A stretch of DNA of 63,675 bases from Clostridia bacterium (GCA_021204625.1 JAJPZA010000059.1:1-63675), one strand, 5' to 3'; positions 50,813 to 59,723 are shown, counted from the first letter of the stretch. Notes: generated by a model not told the origin, from the letters alone. Translations and numbers: made by a program.

Positions 50813-51526
50813 ATGGCTATCAAACTGGAAAAGGATAAAATCACTGGCGAGACTCTCGTATATGAGGTGACAAGCGTTACGGACAAGAGCACCGGCAAGT
50901 CAGCTGAACAGAGAGTGCTTAAGGGCCGGCTGCATCCCTTCACCGAGGAAGAGGACCATGAGGCCATAAGCGGGCTGTTTGCTGTTGCTGACGGCAAAGA
51001 GCCCGTCATGCTGGAAGATCTGGACCGCGCGCACGAGAACGCTACGGAAGCCATAAGAGACGTGGTTGAATCGGTTTCGCCGGATGAGGACGTGTACTCG
51101 TGGCTTGAAGTAAGTGCTATGATGAAAGAGATTGCGGATGCCGTCATAGTCAAGGACAACAGTTACAGAACGCTTAAAACCGCATACAAGGACCTTGTGG
51201 CGTATGCCGCGGACGAGGTCCGCAGGAATGAGACGCTGGGAAAAGAGAACAGCAAGCTTGCAAAGAGCAATGAGAAGCTCAGGAAGAGGGCAGAGGACCG
51301 GCAAAGGGAAGGGCTTGAAAATCTTCTGGAGTACAAGCAGATGATGGATAAAATTGAGTCATACAAGGAGATTATCTCCAAAAGCGAACAGCTTGAGGAT
51401 ACTATGAAAGAGGTTATAAGCAAACAGGGCGAACTCATTAATGCACTGGTGAAAGGATACAATGATCTCAAAAGCCATCTCAGCAGGTATGAGGATGTGT
51501 CCGGTTGGGATGATGTGCAGGAATAA
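50813..51526 (+). CDS. Paralogue array gene 2: unknown coiled-coil protein
   Basis: A 237-aa paralogue of the preceding gene. Head: KITGETLVYEVTSVTDKSTG, then RVLKGRLHPF. Middle: a helical segment EDVYSWLEVSAMMKEIADAV, then a basic helix LGKENSKLAKSNEKLRKRAED. Tail: SHLSRYEDVSGWDDVQE. The start at 50813 follows AGAGGG by 6 nt. It is 103 bp downstream of gene 1 and likely in the same transcript. Confidence 0.72.
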   Translation: MAIKLEKDKITGETLVYEVTSVTDKSTGKSAEQRVLKGRLHPFTEEEDHEAISGLFAVADGKEPVMLEDLDRAHENATEAIRDVVESVSPDEDVYSWLEVSAMMKEIADAVIVKDNSYRTLKTAYKDLVAYAADEVRRNETLGKENSKLAKSNEKLRKRAEDRQREGLENLLEYKQMMDKIESYKEIISKSEQLEDTMKEVISKQGELINALVKGYNDLKSHLSRYEDVSGWDDVQE

Positions 51527-51574
51527 CCGGAAGAATCGGCATATTCCGTTTGAGTTGCAGTCAAGGAGGATATT

Positions 51575-51952
51575 ATGGCTATAGAGCTGCAGCCGGATTT
51601 TGAGACAGGGGAGACCCTCGTGGTCAAGACGCGCACGCATAAGAATAAGGAAACAGGCGAAGTCACTATAGACTGCGAGCTGCTGGGAGGATTGTATCCC
51701 ATTGCAGAGGATACGGAGAAGAACAGGGCGGACTTCGCAGACAAGGCGCAGCTGCAAAGAATGGCTCATGACCTTGAAGCGTATGAAAAGGCATTGGCCG
51801 GGAGCGAAGAGATAAGCGGCCGGCAGCAGCGGTTTATAATCGAGCAGGAAAAGGTCATTATGAAACTTAAAAAGGGCGTGAAGGAGCTCATTTCGCGTCT
51901 GAGCAAGTATGAGGAAGTGTCCAGGTGGAAAGACCTGGAGAATATCAGATAG
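51575..51952 (+). CDS. Paralogue array gene 3: short member
   Basis: A 125-aa member that keeps only the head (FETGETLVVKTRTHKNKETG, LLGGLYP) and a short helix plus the tail SRLSKYEEVSRWKDLENI. The middle region present in genes 1 and 2 is missing. AAGGAGG stands 5 nt before the ATG. The middle part varies while both ends are kept, which suggests the ends make shared contacts and the middle sets specificity. Confidence 0.72.
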   Translation: MAIELQPDFETGETLVVKTRTHKNKETGEVTIDCELLGGLYPIAEDTEKNRADFADKAQLQRMAHDLEAYEKALAGSEEISGRQQRFIIEQEKVIMKLKKGVKELISRLSKYEEVSRWKDLENIR

Positions 51953-52245
51953 CCTCTTCCCCTGTGGATTTCTGCATGATGCAGGCTCTCATTTGCCTCG
52001 GACGGAGGCGGAGCAAGACCGGATTTAAGGCCGCATTTCGGGCAAGTTTCGCAACAGTTTTAGACAAAGCGTTGATTATCTTTGTGATTTTGGGTGTGAT
52101 TTTAGTGAAAAATCGCATCATATATGCTTGCAAAGCCGCCAGATAGGAAAAAACAGTTGCAATAATCAGGGCGATGGTATAAAATAAGCGCATAGCTTTT
52201 ATAGAGAAACAGGTGACCGCTTCATGGGGTCACATCGGAGAGACT
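51953..52245. other. yloU upstream region
   Basis: No gene is supported here. The minus-strand 82-aa ORF has a hydrophobic start but no ribosome binding site. It contains the yloU promoter. Confidence 0.5.
52157..52185 (+). promoter_or_regulatory. yloU promoter
   Basis: TTGCAA, a 17-bp spacer and TAAAAT (52180-52185). Confidence 0.6.
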
Positions 52246-52596
52246 ATGTCTGTCAACACACACAACGGATTGGGTAAAATTTCAATAGAGGATCAGGCCA
52301 TCGCGAAGGTGGTCAAGTCTGTTGCGCTTGAGTGCTACGGCATAGTAGACACCGTCTCAAGAGGAATCAAGGATTCCGTGTGGGAGCTTCTCAGAAGACA
52401 GCCGGATGGCAAGGGCGTTAAGGTGGTCACGTCCGGAGACAGGATTTACATAACCGTCAACGTCATCCTAAAGTACGGCGTTTCTTTAATGGCAGTGGCT
52501 GAATCTTTGAAGGCTAGCATCAAGTACAGCGTTGAGAGATTTACAGGCATGATCGTGGACACGGTCAACGTCAACATTGTTGGCGTGAAGCTTTAA
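52246..52596 (+). CDS. yloU: Asp23/Gls24 family protein YloU
   Basis: A 116-aa protein with the Asp23 domain: GKISIEDQAIAKVVKSVALECYGIVD, then ITVNVILKYGVSLMAVAESLKASIKYSVERFTG. Members are envelope-stress associated and often partner with FakA. The start MSVNTHNG at 52246 follows GGAGAG. It heads the yloU-fakA unit. Confidence 0.92.
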   Translation: MSVNTHNGLGKISIEDQAIAKVVKSVALECYGIVDTVSRGIKDSVWELLRRQPDGKGVKVVTSGDRIYITVNVILKYGVSLMAVAESLKASIKYSVERFTGMIVDTVNVNIVGVKL

Positions 52597-52689
52597 GCGT
52601 TTCTGGGGCCGCGCGGCCGCTCTTGCGGCCGGAGCGATACGTGTCATGGGCGCCACTGGGAGGCGCCGCTTGCCTGAGAAAGGAGTATT

Positions 52690-54348
52690 ATGCAGAAAAC
52701 GGTAAACAGCGCCGAATTCAGAAAAATGATTATATCCGGGTCAAGGCTGCTTGATCAGAACCGGTCCAAGATCGATTCCCTCAACGTCTTCCCGGTTCCT
52801 GACGGTGACACAGGAACAAATATGTCACTTACGCTTCAGTCCGCGGTGAAGGAGATGGGAGCTGTCTCATCGCAGCAGTTCGCGGACATATGCAACGCAG
52901 TATCCAAAGGAGCGCTTCGCGGCGCGCGCGGAAATTCCGGCGTCATCTCCTCCCAGATATTCCGCGGCATATGCTCATCGCTGAAGGACACGAAGGAATC
53001 GTTCACAACCAAGAATTTCGCAAAGGCCCTTGAGGAAGGGACCAAGGTGGCGTACGGTGCTGTGTCCGTCCCCAAGGAAGGGACGATTCTCACGGTCGTA
53101 AGAAGCATGAGCGAGGCGGCCGGAAAGCTTGCGGCAAAATACAAGGATTTCGACGAGTTCTTAAAGGCGGTCATTGAGGTCGGGGACGAAGCCCTCGCCC
53201 ATACGCCTGAGCTTCTGCCCGTGCTCAAAAAGGCGGGCGTCGTGGATTCCGGCGGCGTCGGTCTCATGACCATAATGAGAGGCTTCCTCGCGGCTTTCAC
53301 AGAGGATACCGGAAATATTGAGGACATACCCACGGACGCAAGCGCGGCCAATGCCAAAAGCGACGAGGATGTCTTCGGAGACAATTCAGAGGTCATTAAC
53401 CTGGATCTCGGCGAGATAGAGTTCGCATACTGCACGGAGTTCTTCGTAATCCATATCAAGCCCTCAACCACTATGGCGGACATAGACAGGCTCAAGGAAA
53501 AGCTCATGGGCATAGGTGATTCCGTCATATGCATAGGCGATTTGGAGCTCATAAAAGTCCATGTGCACACGAACACCCCCGGAAGGGCGCTCGGGTTTGC
53601 CCTGGAGCTCGGCGAGCTGGACCGCATAAAGATCGAGAACATGCTTGAGGAGAACAGGGAAATCAAGGCCAAGATGGAGGCCGAGAAGAAAGAGATGGGC
53701 ATGCTGGCCATCTGCTCCGGAAAGGGCCTCGAGGAGATCTTCAAGGACCTCATGTGCGACAGGGTCATGGAGGGCGGCCAGACAATGAACCCTTCGGCCC
53801 AGGACATAGCGTATGCAGTGCAGAAGATAAACGCGGCAAACGTCTTCGTATTCCCCAATAACGGCAACATAATACTTGCGGCGGAGCAGGCAAAGGAACT
53901 GGTTACCAACCGCACAATACACGTAATCCCCACAAAGAGCATCCCGCAGGGCTTTGCGGCTGCCCTTGCGTTCAACCCCGAAGAATCCGTCTCCGAGAAC
54001 AAGACCAACATGGTGCACGCCATAGACAACGTCCTTTCCGGACAGGTCACGTACGCCGTGCGCAACACGAAGATGAACGGCTTCAGCCTCAAGGAAGGGG
54101 ACATCATAGCCCTGGACAACAAGAAGATACTTGCCAAGGGAGCGGACATAGAGGAGACCACGCTCAAGCTCATAAAGCATCTCAAGAACGATGACCACGA
54201 GATGATAACCCTCTACTACGGCAACGGCGTGAAGGAAGAGGACGCCAACGACCTCATGGATAAGGTCCAGCAGGAGTTCCCGGACTGCGACGTGGACTGC
54301 CATTACGGCGGCCAGCCCGTTTATTACTACATCGTCTCCCTTGAGTGA
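52690..54348 (+). CDS. fakA: Fatty acid kinase subunit FakA (YloV, DAK2 domain)
   Basis: A 552-aa kinase that phosphorylates FakB-bound fatty acids. The N-terminal DAK2 domain has FPVPDGDTGTNMSLTL, with Asp residues for Mg-ATP, and RGARGNSGVISSQIFRG. The middle holds EIEFAYCTEFFVIHI and a KVHVHTNTPGRALG His pair. The C-terminal third is the DUF1949/YloV region. AAGGAG stands upstream. FakB genes are not in this window. Confidence 0.94.
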   Translation: MQKTVNSAEFRKMIISGSRLLDQNRSKIDSLNVFPVPDGDTGTNMSLTLQSAVKEMGAVSSQQFADICNAVSKGALRGARGNSGVISSQIFRGICSSLKDTKESFTTKNFAKALEEGTKVAYGAVSVPKEGTILTVVRSMSEAAGKLAAKYKDFDEFLKAVIEVGDEALAHTPELLPVLKKAGVVDSGGVGLMTIMRGFLAAFTEDTGNIEDIPTDASAANAKSDEDVFGDNSEVINLDLGEIEFAYCTEFFVIHIKPSTTMADIDRLKEKLMGIGDSVICIGDLELIKVHVHTNTPGRALGFALELGELDRIKIENMLEENREIKAKMEAEKKEMGMLAICSGKGLEEIFKDLMCDRVMEGGQTMNPSAQDIAYAVQKINAANVFVFPNNGNIILAAEQAKELVTNRTIHVIPTKSIPQGFAAALAFNPEESVSENKTNMVHAIDNVLSGQVTYAVRNTKMNGFSLKEGDIIALDNKKILAKGADIEETTLKLIKHLKNDDHEMITLYYGNGVKEEDANDLMDKVQQEFPDCDVDCHYGGQPVYYYIVSLE

Positions 54349-54383
54349 CTACCCAGCCCCTGGATTTTTTGGCGCTTTGCAAT

Positions 54384-54413
54384 AAAAACCCGGCACATAT
54401 GCCGCAGGTTTTC
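54384..54413 (+). terminator. Possible terminator after fakA
   Basis: AAAACC-CGGC pairs with GCCG-(CA)-GGTTTT around ACATAT. Confidence 0.5.
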
Positions 54414-54433
54414 AGAAAACTTCCCAAAACCTG

Positions 54434-54461
54434 TTTAAACGCGCGAAAAAGAGGTTATAAT
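54434..54461 (+). promoter_or_regulatory. Possible recG promoter
   Basis: TTTAAA with a 16-bp spacer to TATAAT (54456-54461). It predicts a ~240-nt leader before recG. The 83-aa ORF starting at 54466 in that leader is not convincing. Confidence 0.45.
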
Positions 54462-54707
54462 AATTATGCGGGTATCCCGTCATCGCACAGCGGTGGCGGG
54501 GTTTTGTTTCCAGGCATCGGCGCACGCGCCGGACATCCGGCACATGACATGGTCCAAAGATCCGGCAGGGGCAAAACAGCACACATCCCGGGCCGCAATC
54601 CATAATACAGCCATATATACAGCCGTGCAGGCGGCTCGCTCTGCCCGTCCAGTCCGGAGCCGGCAGAAAAGGAAGGGAGGGAAAAGGCCCGCAATTACGG
54701 GGGATTT

Positions 54708-56714
54708 ATGCAGATAACATCCTTGAAGCTTATATCAGACAAGAGAGAGAAAGATTTCAATAAGCTGGGCATATACACGGTGGAAGACCTTGCCCGGCAT
54801 TTTCCGAAGGACTACCTGGACCTTCGCAACATAACGCCCATATCCCAGGTGTATCACAATGACGTGGTGCTCACCTGCGGGGAAATTTTGACCGTGGAAT
54901 GCAACAAGTACGCGAGGCGTCCGTACGTCAAGGCCAGGTGCAGGCAGGGGGACTGCCTGTTCACTGCCATATGGTTCAACCAGGTGTATGTGGCGGACAA
55001 GCTCCATCCCGGGGAGTTTCTCTTCTACGGCCGTGTCCAGAACAAGTTCGGCCTGGAGCTCACCATAGTGAACCCCACTTTTGAGCCTGCGGAAAGCAAG
55101 TCCAAACTGCAGGGCATAATTCCTGTATATTCCCTTTCCGGCAAGCTTACGCAGAAGCTCATGAGATATGAGCTCTCGCAGGCTCTGGACAAGCTCCAGC
55201 TGCTTTCCTGCATCCCGTATGACATCCAGCGCAAGTATGAGCTCATAAAGCTCAAGGACGCGTACAGGAAGGTGCATTTCCCGGAGACGGTGGAGGATTA
55301 CCAGCAGGGCGCGAACAGGATAGCCCTGGAGGAATACTTCCTGCTAATCTCGGCGTTCAAGGTAATAAAGGGCGGTTCGGATGACGCCCGTCTCAACCAG
55401 TACCCTGTTACAAGGGCAGATCTGGACTCCTTCATTTCCAGATTTCCGTTCACCTTCACTCCCGGGCAGAAGGGAGCCGTGGAGGACATCTGGAACAATC
55501 TCAAGGGCCCGCACAGGATGAACAGGCTCATACAGGGAGACGTAGGGTCCGGCAAGACCGCGGTTGCAATGGCAGCCATATATATGGCGGTGAAGTCCGG
55601 ATACCAGGCCGCAATGCTGGCCCCCACGGAAGTGCTTGCGCAGCAGAACGCATCCGTGCTAAAGACCTACTTTCCGGACTGCAATGTGGTATGCCTCACC
55701 GGTTCCATGACAGCCAGGGAAAAGAAGCTCACTAAGGCTCTTATCCAGGGCGGCATGGCCCACATAGTGTGCGGCACGCACGCCATCCTGCAGGAGGATG
55801 TGGTTTTTGCGAACCTTTCCCTCGTTGTATGCGACGAGCAGCAGCGTTTCGGCGTGGCCCAGAGGGCATCGCTTACGGACAAGGGCGAGAGCTGCGACGT
55901 CATCGTCATGTCGGCAACCCCCATTCCCAGAACGCTCAACCTTATATTCTACGGAGACCTGGACGTAACCACCATAAAGGACAAGCCCAGGGACCGCCAG
56001 GAGATCTCCACATCCATAATTCCGGAGCGCAAGTACACGGACATGCTCCGCTATGTCTCGGAGCAGTCCAGGCTCGGCTGCCAGACCTATTTCGTCTGCC
56101 CCAAGATAGAGGAGGATGAAGAGGGCACCATCATGTCCGTAACGGAGCTGTACGAGGATCTCAAGGCCAAGATGCCGGACGTGCGCCTCGCCCTCCTTCA
56201 CGGCAAGATGAAGGAGAAGGAGAAGAACGCCATCATGGATGACTTCAAGGCCAAGAAGTATGACTGCCTTGTCTCAACCACGGTCATAGAAGTGGGCGTG
56301 GACGTTCCGGACGCAACCATCATGATCATATACAATGCAGAGCGTTTCGGCCTCTCGCAGCTGCACCAGCTCCGCGGGCGCGTGGGGCGCAGCTCCAGAA
56401 AGAGCTACTGCTTCCTTCTCATGGGCGTTGAATCCGAAGAGGCCAGACGGCGCCTCACGGTCCTCAAAACCTGCTCGGACGGCTTCCGCATAGCGGAGGA
56501 GGACCTCAAGATCCGCGGAGGCGGGGATTTTCTCGGGACCCGCCAGTCCGGCCGCATGCTCTCCGAGATCAAGAACCTCAGGTTCCCCGTCGAGACCGTC
56601 TTCACCGCCAAGGCCCTCGTGGACGAAGCCTTCGCCTCTACCGCAGACCTCACTGCACTCAAGAAGCTTGCCGCCGGCAAGTACGAGAGCCTCAAGGACG
56701 TAGTCCTCAACTGA
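54708..56714 (+). CDS. recG: ATP-dependent DNA helicase RecG
   Basis: A 668-aa fork-reversal and branch-migration helicase. Seen: an N-terminal LGIYTVEDLARHFPKDYLDL helix pair, a wedge (OB) domain, Walker A GDVGSGKTAVAMAAIY, motif II DEQQRFGVAQR (the more common form is DEQHRFG), VMSATPIPRTL, and the late QLRGRVGRSSRKSYC and GGGDFLGTRQSG. Length is normal. Its terminator is the first copy of the 73-bp direct repeat that flanks the next two genes. Confidence 0.96.
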   Translation: MQITSLKLISDKREKDFNKLGIYTVEDLARHFPKDYLDLRNITPISQVYHNDVVLTCGEILTVECNKYARRPYVKARCRQGDCLFTAIWFNQVYVADKLHPGEFLFYGRVQNKFGLELTIVNPTFEPAESKSKLQGIIPVYSLSGKLTQKLMRYELSQALDKLQLLSCIPYDIQRKYELIKLKDAYRKVHFPETVEDYQQGANRIALEEYFLLISAFKVIKGGSDDARLNQYPVTRADLDSFISRFPFTFTPGQKGAVEDIWNNLKGPHRMNRLIQGDVGSGKTAVAMAAIYMAVKSGYQAAMLAPTEVLAQQNASVLKTYFPDCNVVCLTGSMTAREKKLTKALIQGGMAHIVCGTHAILQEDVVFANLSLVVCDEQQRFGVAQRASLTDKGESCDVIVMSATPIPRTLNLIFYGDLDVTTIKDKPRDRQEISTSIIPERKYTDMLRYVSEQSRLGCQTYFVCPKIEEDEEGTIMSVTELYEDLKAKMPDVRLALLHGKMKEKEKNAIMDDFKAKKYDCLVSTTVIEVGVDVPDATIMIIYNAERFGLSQLHQLRGRVGRSSRKSYCFLLMGVESEEARRRLTVLKTCSDGFRIAEEDLKIRGGGDFLGTRQSGRMLSEIKNLRFPVETVFTAKALVDEAFASTADLTALKKLAAGKYESLKDVVLN

Positions 56715-56764
56715 AGCCCGTTTCTTGTGGCTATTATTCATATCCACACAGGCACATATGGCCA

Positions 56765-56837
56765 ATCCAAGCCGTTCCGTCACCGGAGCGGCTTTTTCCC
56801 ACTCAAGCCGGTTCCTGGCCCGTTTTCCCCACTCAAA
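56765..56837 (+). repeat. Direct repeat R1 flanking the ATPase-HEPN cassette
   Basis: 73 bp aligned without gaps to 59081-59153 with 54 identical positions. ATCCAAGCCGTT and CGGCTTTTTCCCACTCAA are identical in both copies. The stem bases between them differ but keep pairing. Confidence 0.85.
56769..56798 (+). terminator. recG terminator (inside R1)
   Basis: AGCCGTTCCG pairs with CGGAGCGGCT, followed by TTTTTCCC. Confidence 0.8.
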
Positions 56838-56982
56838 ATAAGCTTACAAAGGCTAAGAGGGAGATAATCTTGTGATATAGTTTTTATGTAAAAAGCATGT
56901 CATAGTAGATTTAATGAATTTCAATGGATGTACTAAAACATAATCTAATATAATCAATCAATATCTTGTATTTCAATGTGAA

Positions 56983-57003
56983 ATTTGCAGATTTTATGCA
57001 AAT
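56983..57003. promoter_or_regulatory. Inverted repeat upstream of the cassette promoter
   Basis: ATTTGCA-GATTTTA-TGCAAAT, perfect 7-bp arms, ending 4 bp before the -35 box. It is a candidate operator for repression or activation of the cassette. Confidence 0.45.
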
Positions 57004-57007
57004 TCTA

Positions 57008-57036
57008 TTGTCAAGTCTATTTTATTGTGCTATCAT
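57008..57036 (+). promoter_or_regulatory. Promoter of the ATPase-HEPN cassette
   Basis: TTGTCA, a 17-bp spacer and TATCAT (57031-57036); the surrounding DNA is AT-rich. Confidence 0.6.
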
Positions 57037-57068
57037 GTTTGTATATTATAAAAAGGTGGGTAAAGAAA

Positions 57069-58328
57069 ATGCTTCTTGAGTTTTCATGTTCAAATCATAA
57101 GTCAATAAGAAAGAAGGTATTGTTCTCTGCCATTGCTACTCCGGATACTTCAAATGAGGAGAATCTGATTCCCTATGGCAAAGACCGTATTTTGAAGTCT
57201 GCTGTGATTTATGGAGCTAATGGGTCAGGCAAGACTAACCTGCTTAGTGCAATTTCTTATGTTAAAATGATGGTAATGAACAGTATTGGCCATCAGCCTA
57301 ACGAGAAGATTAATCAAATGCCCCACAAACTGGAGGGATTTGATAAAGACAGCACGTATGCAATTCAGTTTACAATCAAGGATATAAGGTATGCATACGG
57401 ATTTACTTTGACGAACAGGATTGTGACTGATGAGTATCTTTATTATTTTCCAAAGGGGAGACAGGTATGTGTATTTGAGCGCAATCAAGATGGAGTTATT
57501 CCAGGAAACAGCTTCCGTAACGCATTTAATACATGCAAAGATGTATTGAAGCCCAATCGCCTTATGCTTTCCTGTGCTGCCAATTTCAGCTCAGTGAAAG
57601 AGACCGAAGATGCATACAGATTCTTTGCTGAAGACCTTGTAATATATAATCCTGACAATCAGAATGACTGGATGAATTACTCGCTGTATCAGATTGCTGA
57701 AAATAAAGTGCTTAAGAATACCATCCTTGATTTCATGCGCAGCCTGGATATTAATATCCGTGATATCAAGGTCAAAATAAACAGGACTAATTTTAAGCAT
57801 ACTGGTATCTCGCTGGCACCGCCTGTTTTCTCGGAGGATTTCAATAAGAGCGTGTTGAACAAAGACAAGGATTCAATTACTGCCAGAATTGTGTATGATG
57901 AGTTTGAAACAGATTTGCTGTATGAAGAATCATCCGGAATCCAGAAGCTGGTTAGCCTGCTTTGCCCTTTGATAGATGTTATTACTAACGGCAAGATAAT
58001 GCTATGTGACGAACTTGAATCAGGGCTGCATGAATCCTTGGTGTATGGTCTGATAAAGGAATTCATGAAATCAAATCATAACGGTCAGCAAGCCCAGATT
58101 TTCTTTACAGCTCATGAAACGGCTTTTATTGATACGAATCTCTTCAGAAGAGATCAGATCTGGTTTACTGAGATGAAGAAGGAAGGCCGTGAAACGGATT
58201 TGTATTCTCTGGCAGAGCTGAAGAACATACGCAAAGAAGAGAATTTTGGGAGAGGCTATATTTCAGGCAGATATGGCGCCATCCCCATGCTGAATATTGA
58301 TTTTGCCAATCTTGTGTCGAGTATGTAA
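57069..58328 (+). CDS. AAA_15/AAA_21-type ATPase of a putative defence module
   Basis: A 419-aa SMC/ABC-like ATPase of the RloA/AbiL-type group. Seen: LLEFSCSNHKSIRKKVLFS opening typical of AAA_15 proteins, Walker A GANGSGKTN at residues 49-57, a Walker B IMLCDELESGLH near 315, FFTAHETAFID, and the RYGAIPML tail motif seen in this group. The start at 57069 follows AGGTGGG; the track extension to 56985 crosses the promoter. The gene is visibly AT-richer than its neighbours. Partner of the HEPN gene 13 bp downstream. Confidence 0.85.
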   Translation: MLLEFSCSNHKSIRKKVLFSAIATPDTSNEENLIPYGKDRILKSAVIYGANGSGKTNLLSAISYVKMMVMNSIGHQPNEKINQMPHKLEGFDKDSTYAIQFTIKDIRYAYGFTLTNRIVTDEYLYYFPKGRQVCVFERNQDGVIPGNSFRNAFNTCKDVLKPNRLMLSCAANFSSVKETEDAYRFFAEDLVIYNPDNQNDWMNYSLYQIAENKVLKNTILDFMRSLDINIRDIKVKINRTNFKHTGISLAPPVFSEDFNKSVLNKDKDSITARIVYDEFETDLLYEESSGIQKLVSLLCPLIDVITNGKIMLCDELESGLHESLVYGLIKEFMKSNHNGQQAQIFFTAHETAFIDTNLFRRDQIWFTEMKKEGRETDLYSLAELKNIRKEENFGRGYISGRYGAIPMLNIDFANLVSSM

Positions 58329-58341
58329 GGGGATGAAGGCT

Positions 58342-59055
58342 ATGGCAGAAAGAGATTTATCATTGACAGGCGTACAGGAAAACTCCAAAGAACATCCTGA
58401 TATCCATCCTCTTCATTTCAGCTTGGCGGACATAAGGAAGCACTTTGATGAAAGCATTGCATTAACAAAACAGCAGTTTGAGATTGCAGACACCTTGATT
58501 GCTGAAGAGCAGATTGAAAAAGCCAAAACAATCTGGAGATCCCAAGTGGTCTTCTTTGAGGGAGTCCTGGATTTCTATTTGCATGAAATCTGTAAATATG
58601 CCTTGTACAAGATCTATGTCGGCGATTGGAACCAGACTGAGAAATATAAGGCTATTACCATTCCTATCCGTGTTGTACAGGATGCCATTAATTCCAGAGA
58701 TGGTGCAGAGTGGTTTTTTGACTTCGTTAATCTCAAGTACAGCAACAGCGTTTTTTTATCTCCAGAAGATATAAAGGATGTCTTGAACATGAGTGGCGTT
58801 GAGTATGTAAAGGTCATGCACAAGGTGTTTCCCACTGTTACTGAGAATGAAGCAAAAAAGCAGGGTGACAAGATTCTTAGAGAACAGTATTCAAGAAGGA
58901 ATCAGATAGCTCATCAAATGGACCGTAGCCATGCATCAGCTGAACAGGCCGATATCACAAAAGAGTATGTAGAACAGTATGCAGAGAATATCATCAAGAT
59001 TGCAGATGCCGTGCAGTGCTTGATTTTGGAGAAAGACAAAGAGCCTTCGTGCTAG
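58342..59055 (+). CDS. HEPN-domain protein, putative RNase effector
   Basis: A 237-aa mostly helical protein. Near residue 190 it has RRNQIAHQ, the R-x4-H signature of HEPN ribonucleases. The ~150 residues before it, with KTIWRSQVVFFEGVLDFYLHEI, resemble the MAE_28990/RiboL-PSP type HEPN proteins found beside AAA ATPases. I place the start at ATG 58342 with AAGGGG 9 nt upstream. Together with the upstream ATPase it forms a likely toxin-type, abortive-infection-like pair. No methylase or immunity gene is adjacent. Activity is inferred, not shown. Confidence 0.72.
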   Translation: MAERDLSLTGVQENSKEHPDIHPLHFSLADIRKHFDESIALTKQQFEIADTLIAEEQIEKAKTIWRSQVVFFEGVLDFYLHEICKYALYKIYVGDWNQTEKYKAITIPIRVVQDAINSRDGAEWFFDFVNLKYSNSVFLSPEDIKDVLNMSGVEYVKVMHKVFPTVTENEAKKQGDKILREQYSRRNQIAHQMDRSHASAEQADITKEYVEQYAENIIKIADAVQCLILEKDKEPSC

Positions 59056-59080
59056 GTTCAGACAGTATCAGTAAACAAGC

Positions 59081-59153
59081 ATCCAAGCCGTTTTCTTCGG
59101 GAAACGGCTTTTTCCCACTCAAATCAATTTCCGGCCTGTTTTTCCTGCTCAAA
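59081..59153 (+). repeat. Direct repeat R2 flanking the ATPase-HEPN cassette
   Basis: Second copy of the 73-bp repeat, 26 bp after the HEPN stop codon. See R1 for the alignment. Confidence 0.85.
59085..59114 (+). terminator. Terminator of the HEPN gene (inside R2)
   Basis: AGCCGTTTTC pairs with GGGAAACGGCT-type sequence, followed by TTTTTCCC. Base changes in this stem relative to R1 occur on both arms. Confidence 0.8.
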
Positions 59154-59669
59154 CCTGCTGTCTCCGGGGCAAATAATGCATATATACAGGCATATTTCCA
59201 TTAAAAAAATTTCACTTAAAATATTTTAATGAAAAATTCCAGCTAAAATCAGGCACAATTACTTGCACAGACAAATAAAAGCACGCAGCCGTTCAAGTGG
59301 GTGGCAGATGGAAGTGATTATTTCTGCAACATGCGGTTTGGGAGATGGCAGGTTGTCTCAAAATGCAGGAAAGATATCCCGCCGGGATTACGAAAAATCC
59401 TGCGTAATGGGATAATGCAGGCATAGAGCTGAGGCCGTCCCAGCAAATCCATGAGATTTTACATCAGTCATCTGATCTTTCCTTATTTATTGCAGTCACT
59501 GCCGTCCCGAATCCCCGGGACGGCAATGTCTTTGTACAGGCCCGTTCATCCGGCATGACCTGCAGGCTCCCGGCGGCATAGTGCAAATGGCTGTACTGCT
59601 GCATTCCCGGCCACGGAATTGCAGGCACTTTTTCATGCTTTTTCCCGGATGGCCGCAGCTTCCCCTGTG
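59154..59669. other. Intergenic region downstream of the cassette
   Basis: No gene is supported. It holds an AT-rich 14-bp palindrome TTAAAATATTTTAA (59216-59229) and a perfect 9-bp stem TGCCGTCCC/GGGACGGCA at 59500-59525. A 35-codon ORF at 59310 has only a weak ribosome binding site. An unrecognised small RNA ending at the 59500 hairpin is possible. Confidence 0.45.
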
Positions 59670-59698
59670 TTGCATACAGGCCGCCTGGGGAGTATAAT
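59670..59698 (+). promoter_or_regulatory. Promoter of the isomerase/epimerase gene
   Basis: TTGCAT, a 17-bp spacer and TATAAT (59693-59698). Confidence 0.7.
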
Positions 59699-59723
59699 GC
59701 AAGGCAGGCAAAGGAGACACAGC

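Noticed and set aside
49864-51952. Paralogue array as an insertion sequence
   Set aside because: Only the N-terminal head recalls transposases. There is no DDE catalytic domain, no terminal inverted repeats and no target duplication that I can see.
51945-52193. 82-aa minus-strand ORF with a hydrophobic start
   Set aside because: No ribosome binding site or promoter, and it covers the yloU promoter.
54466-54717. 83-aa ORF in the recG leader
   Set aside because: It starts right behind the -10 box, overlaps the recG start, has no ribosome binding site and a composition typical of random GC-rich sequence.
59310-59417. 35-codon ORF downstream of the HEPN gene
   Set aside because: Weak ribosome binding site, no promoter and no recognisable peptide features.
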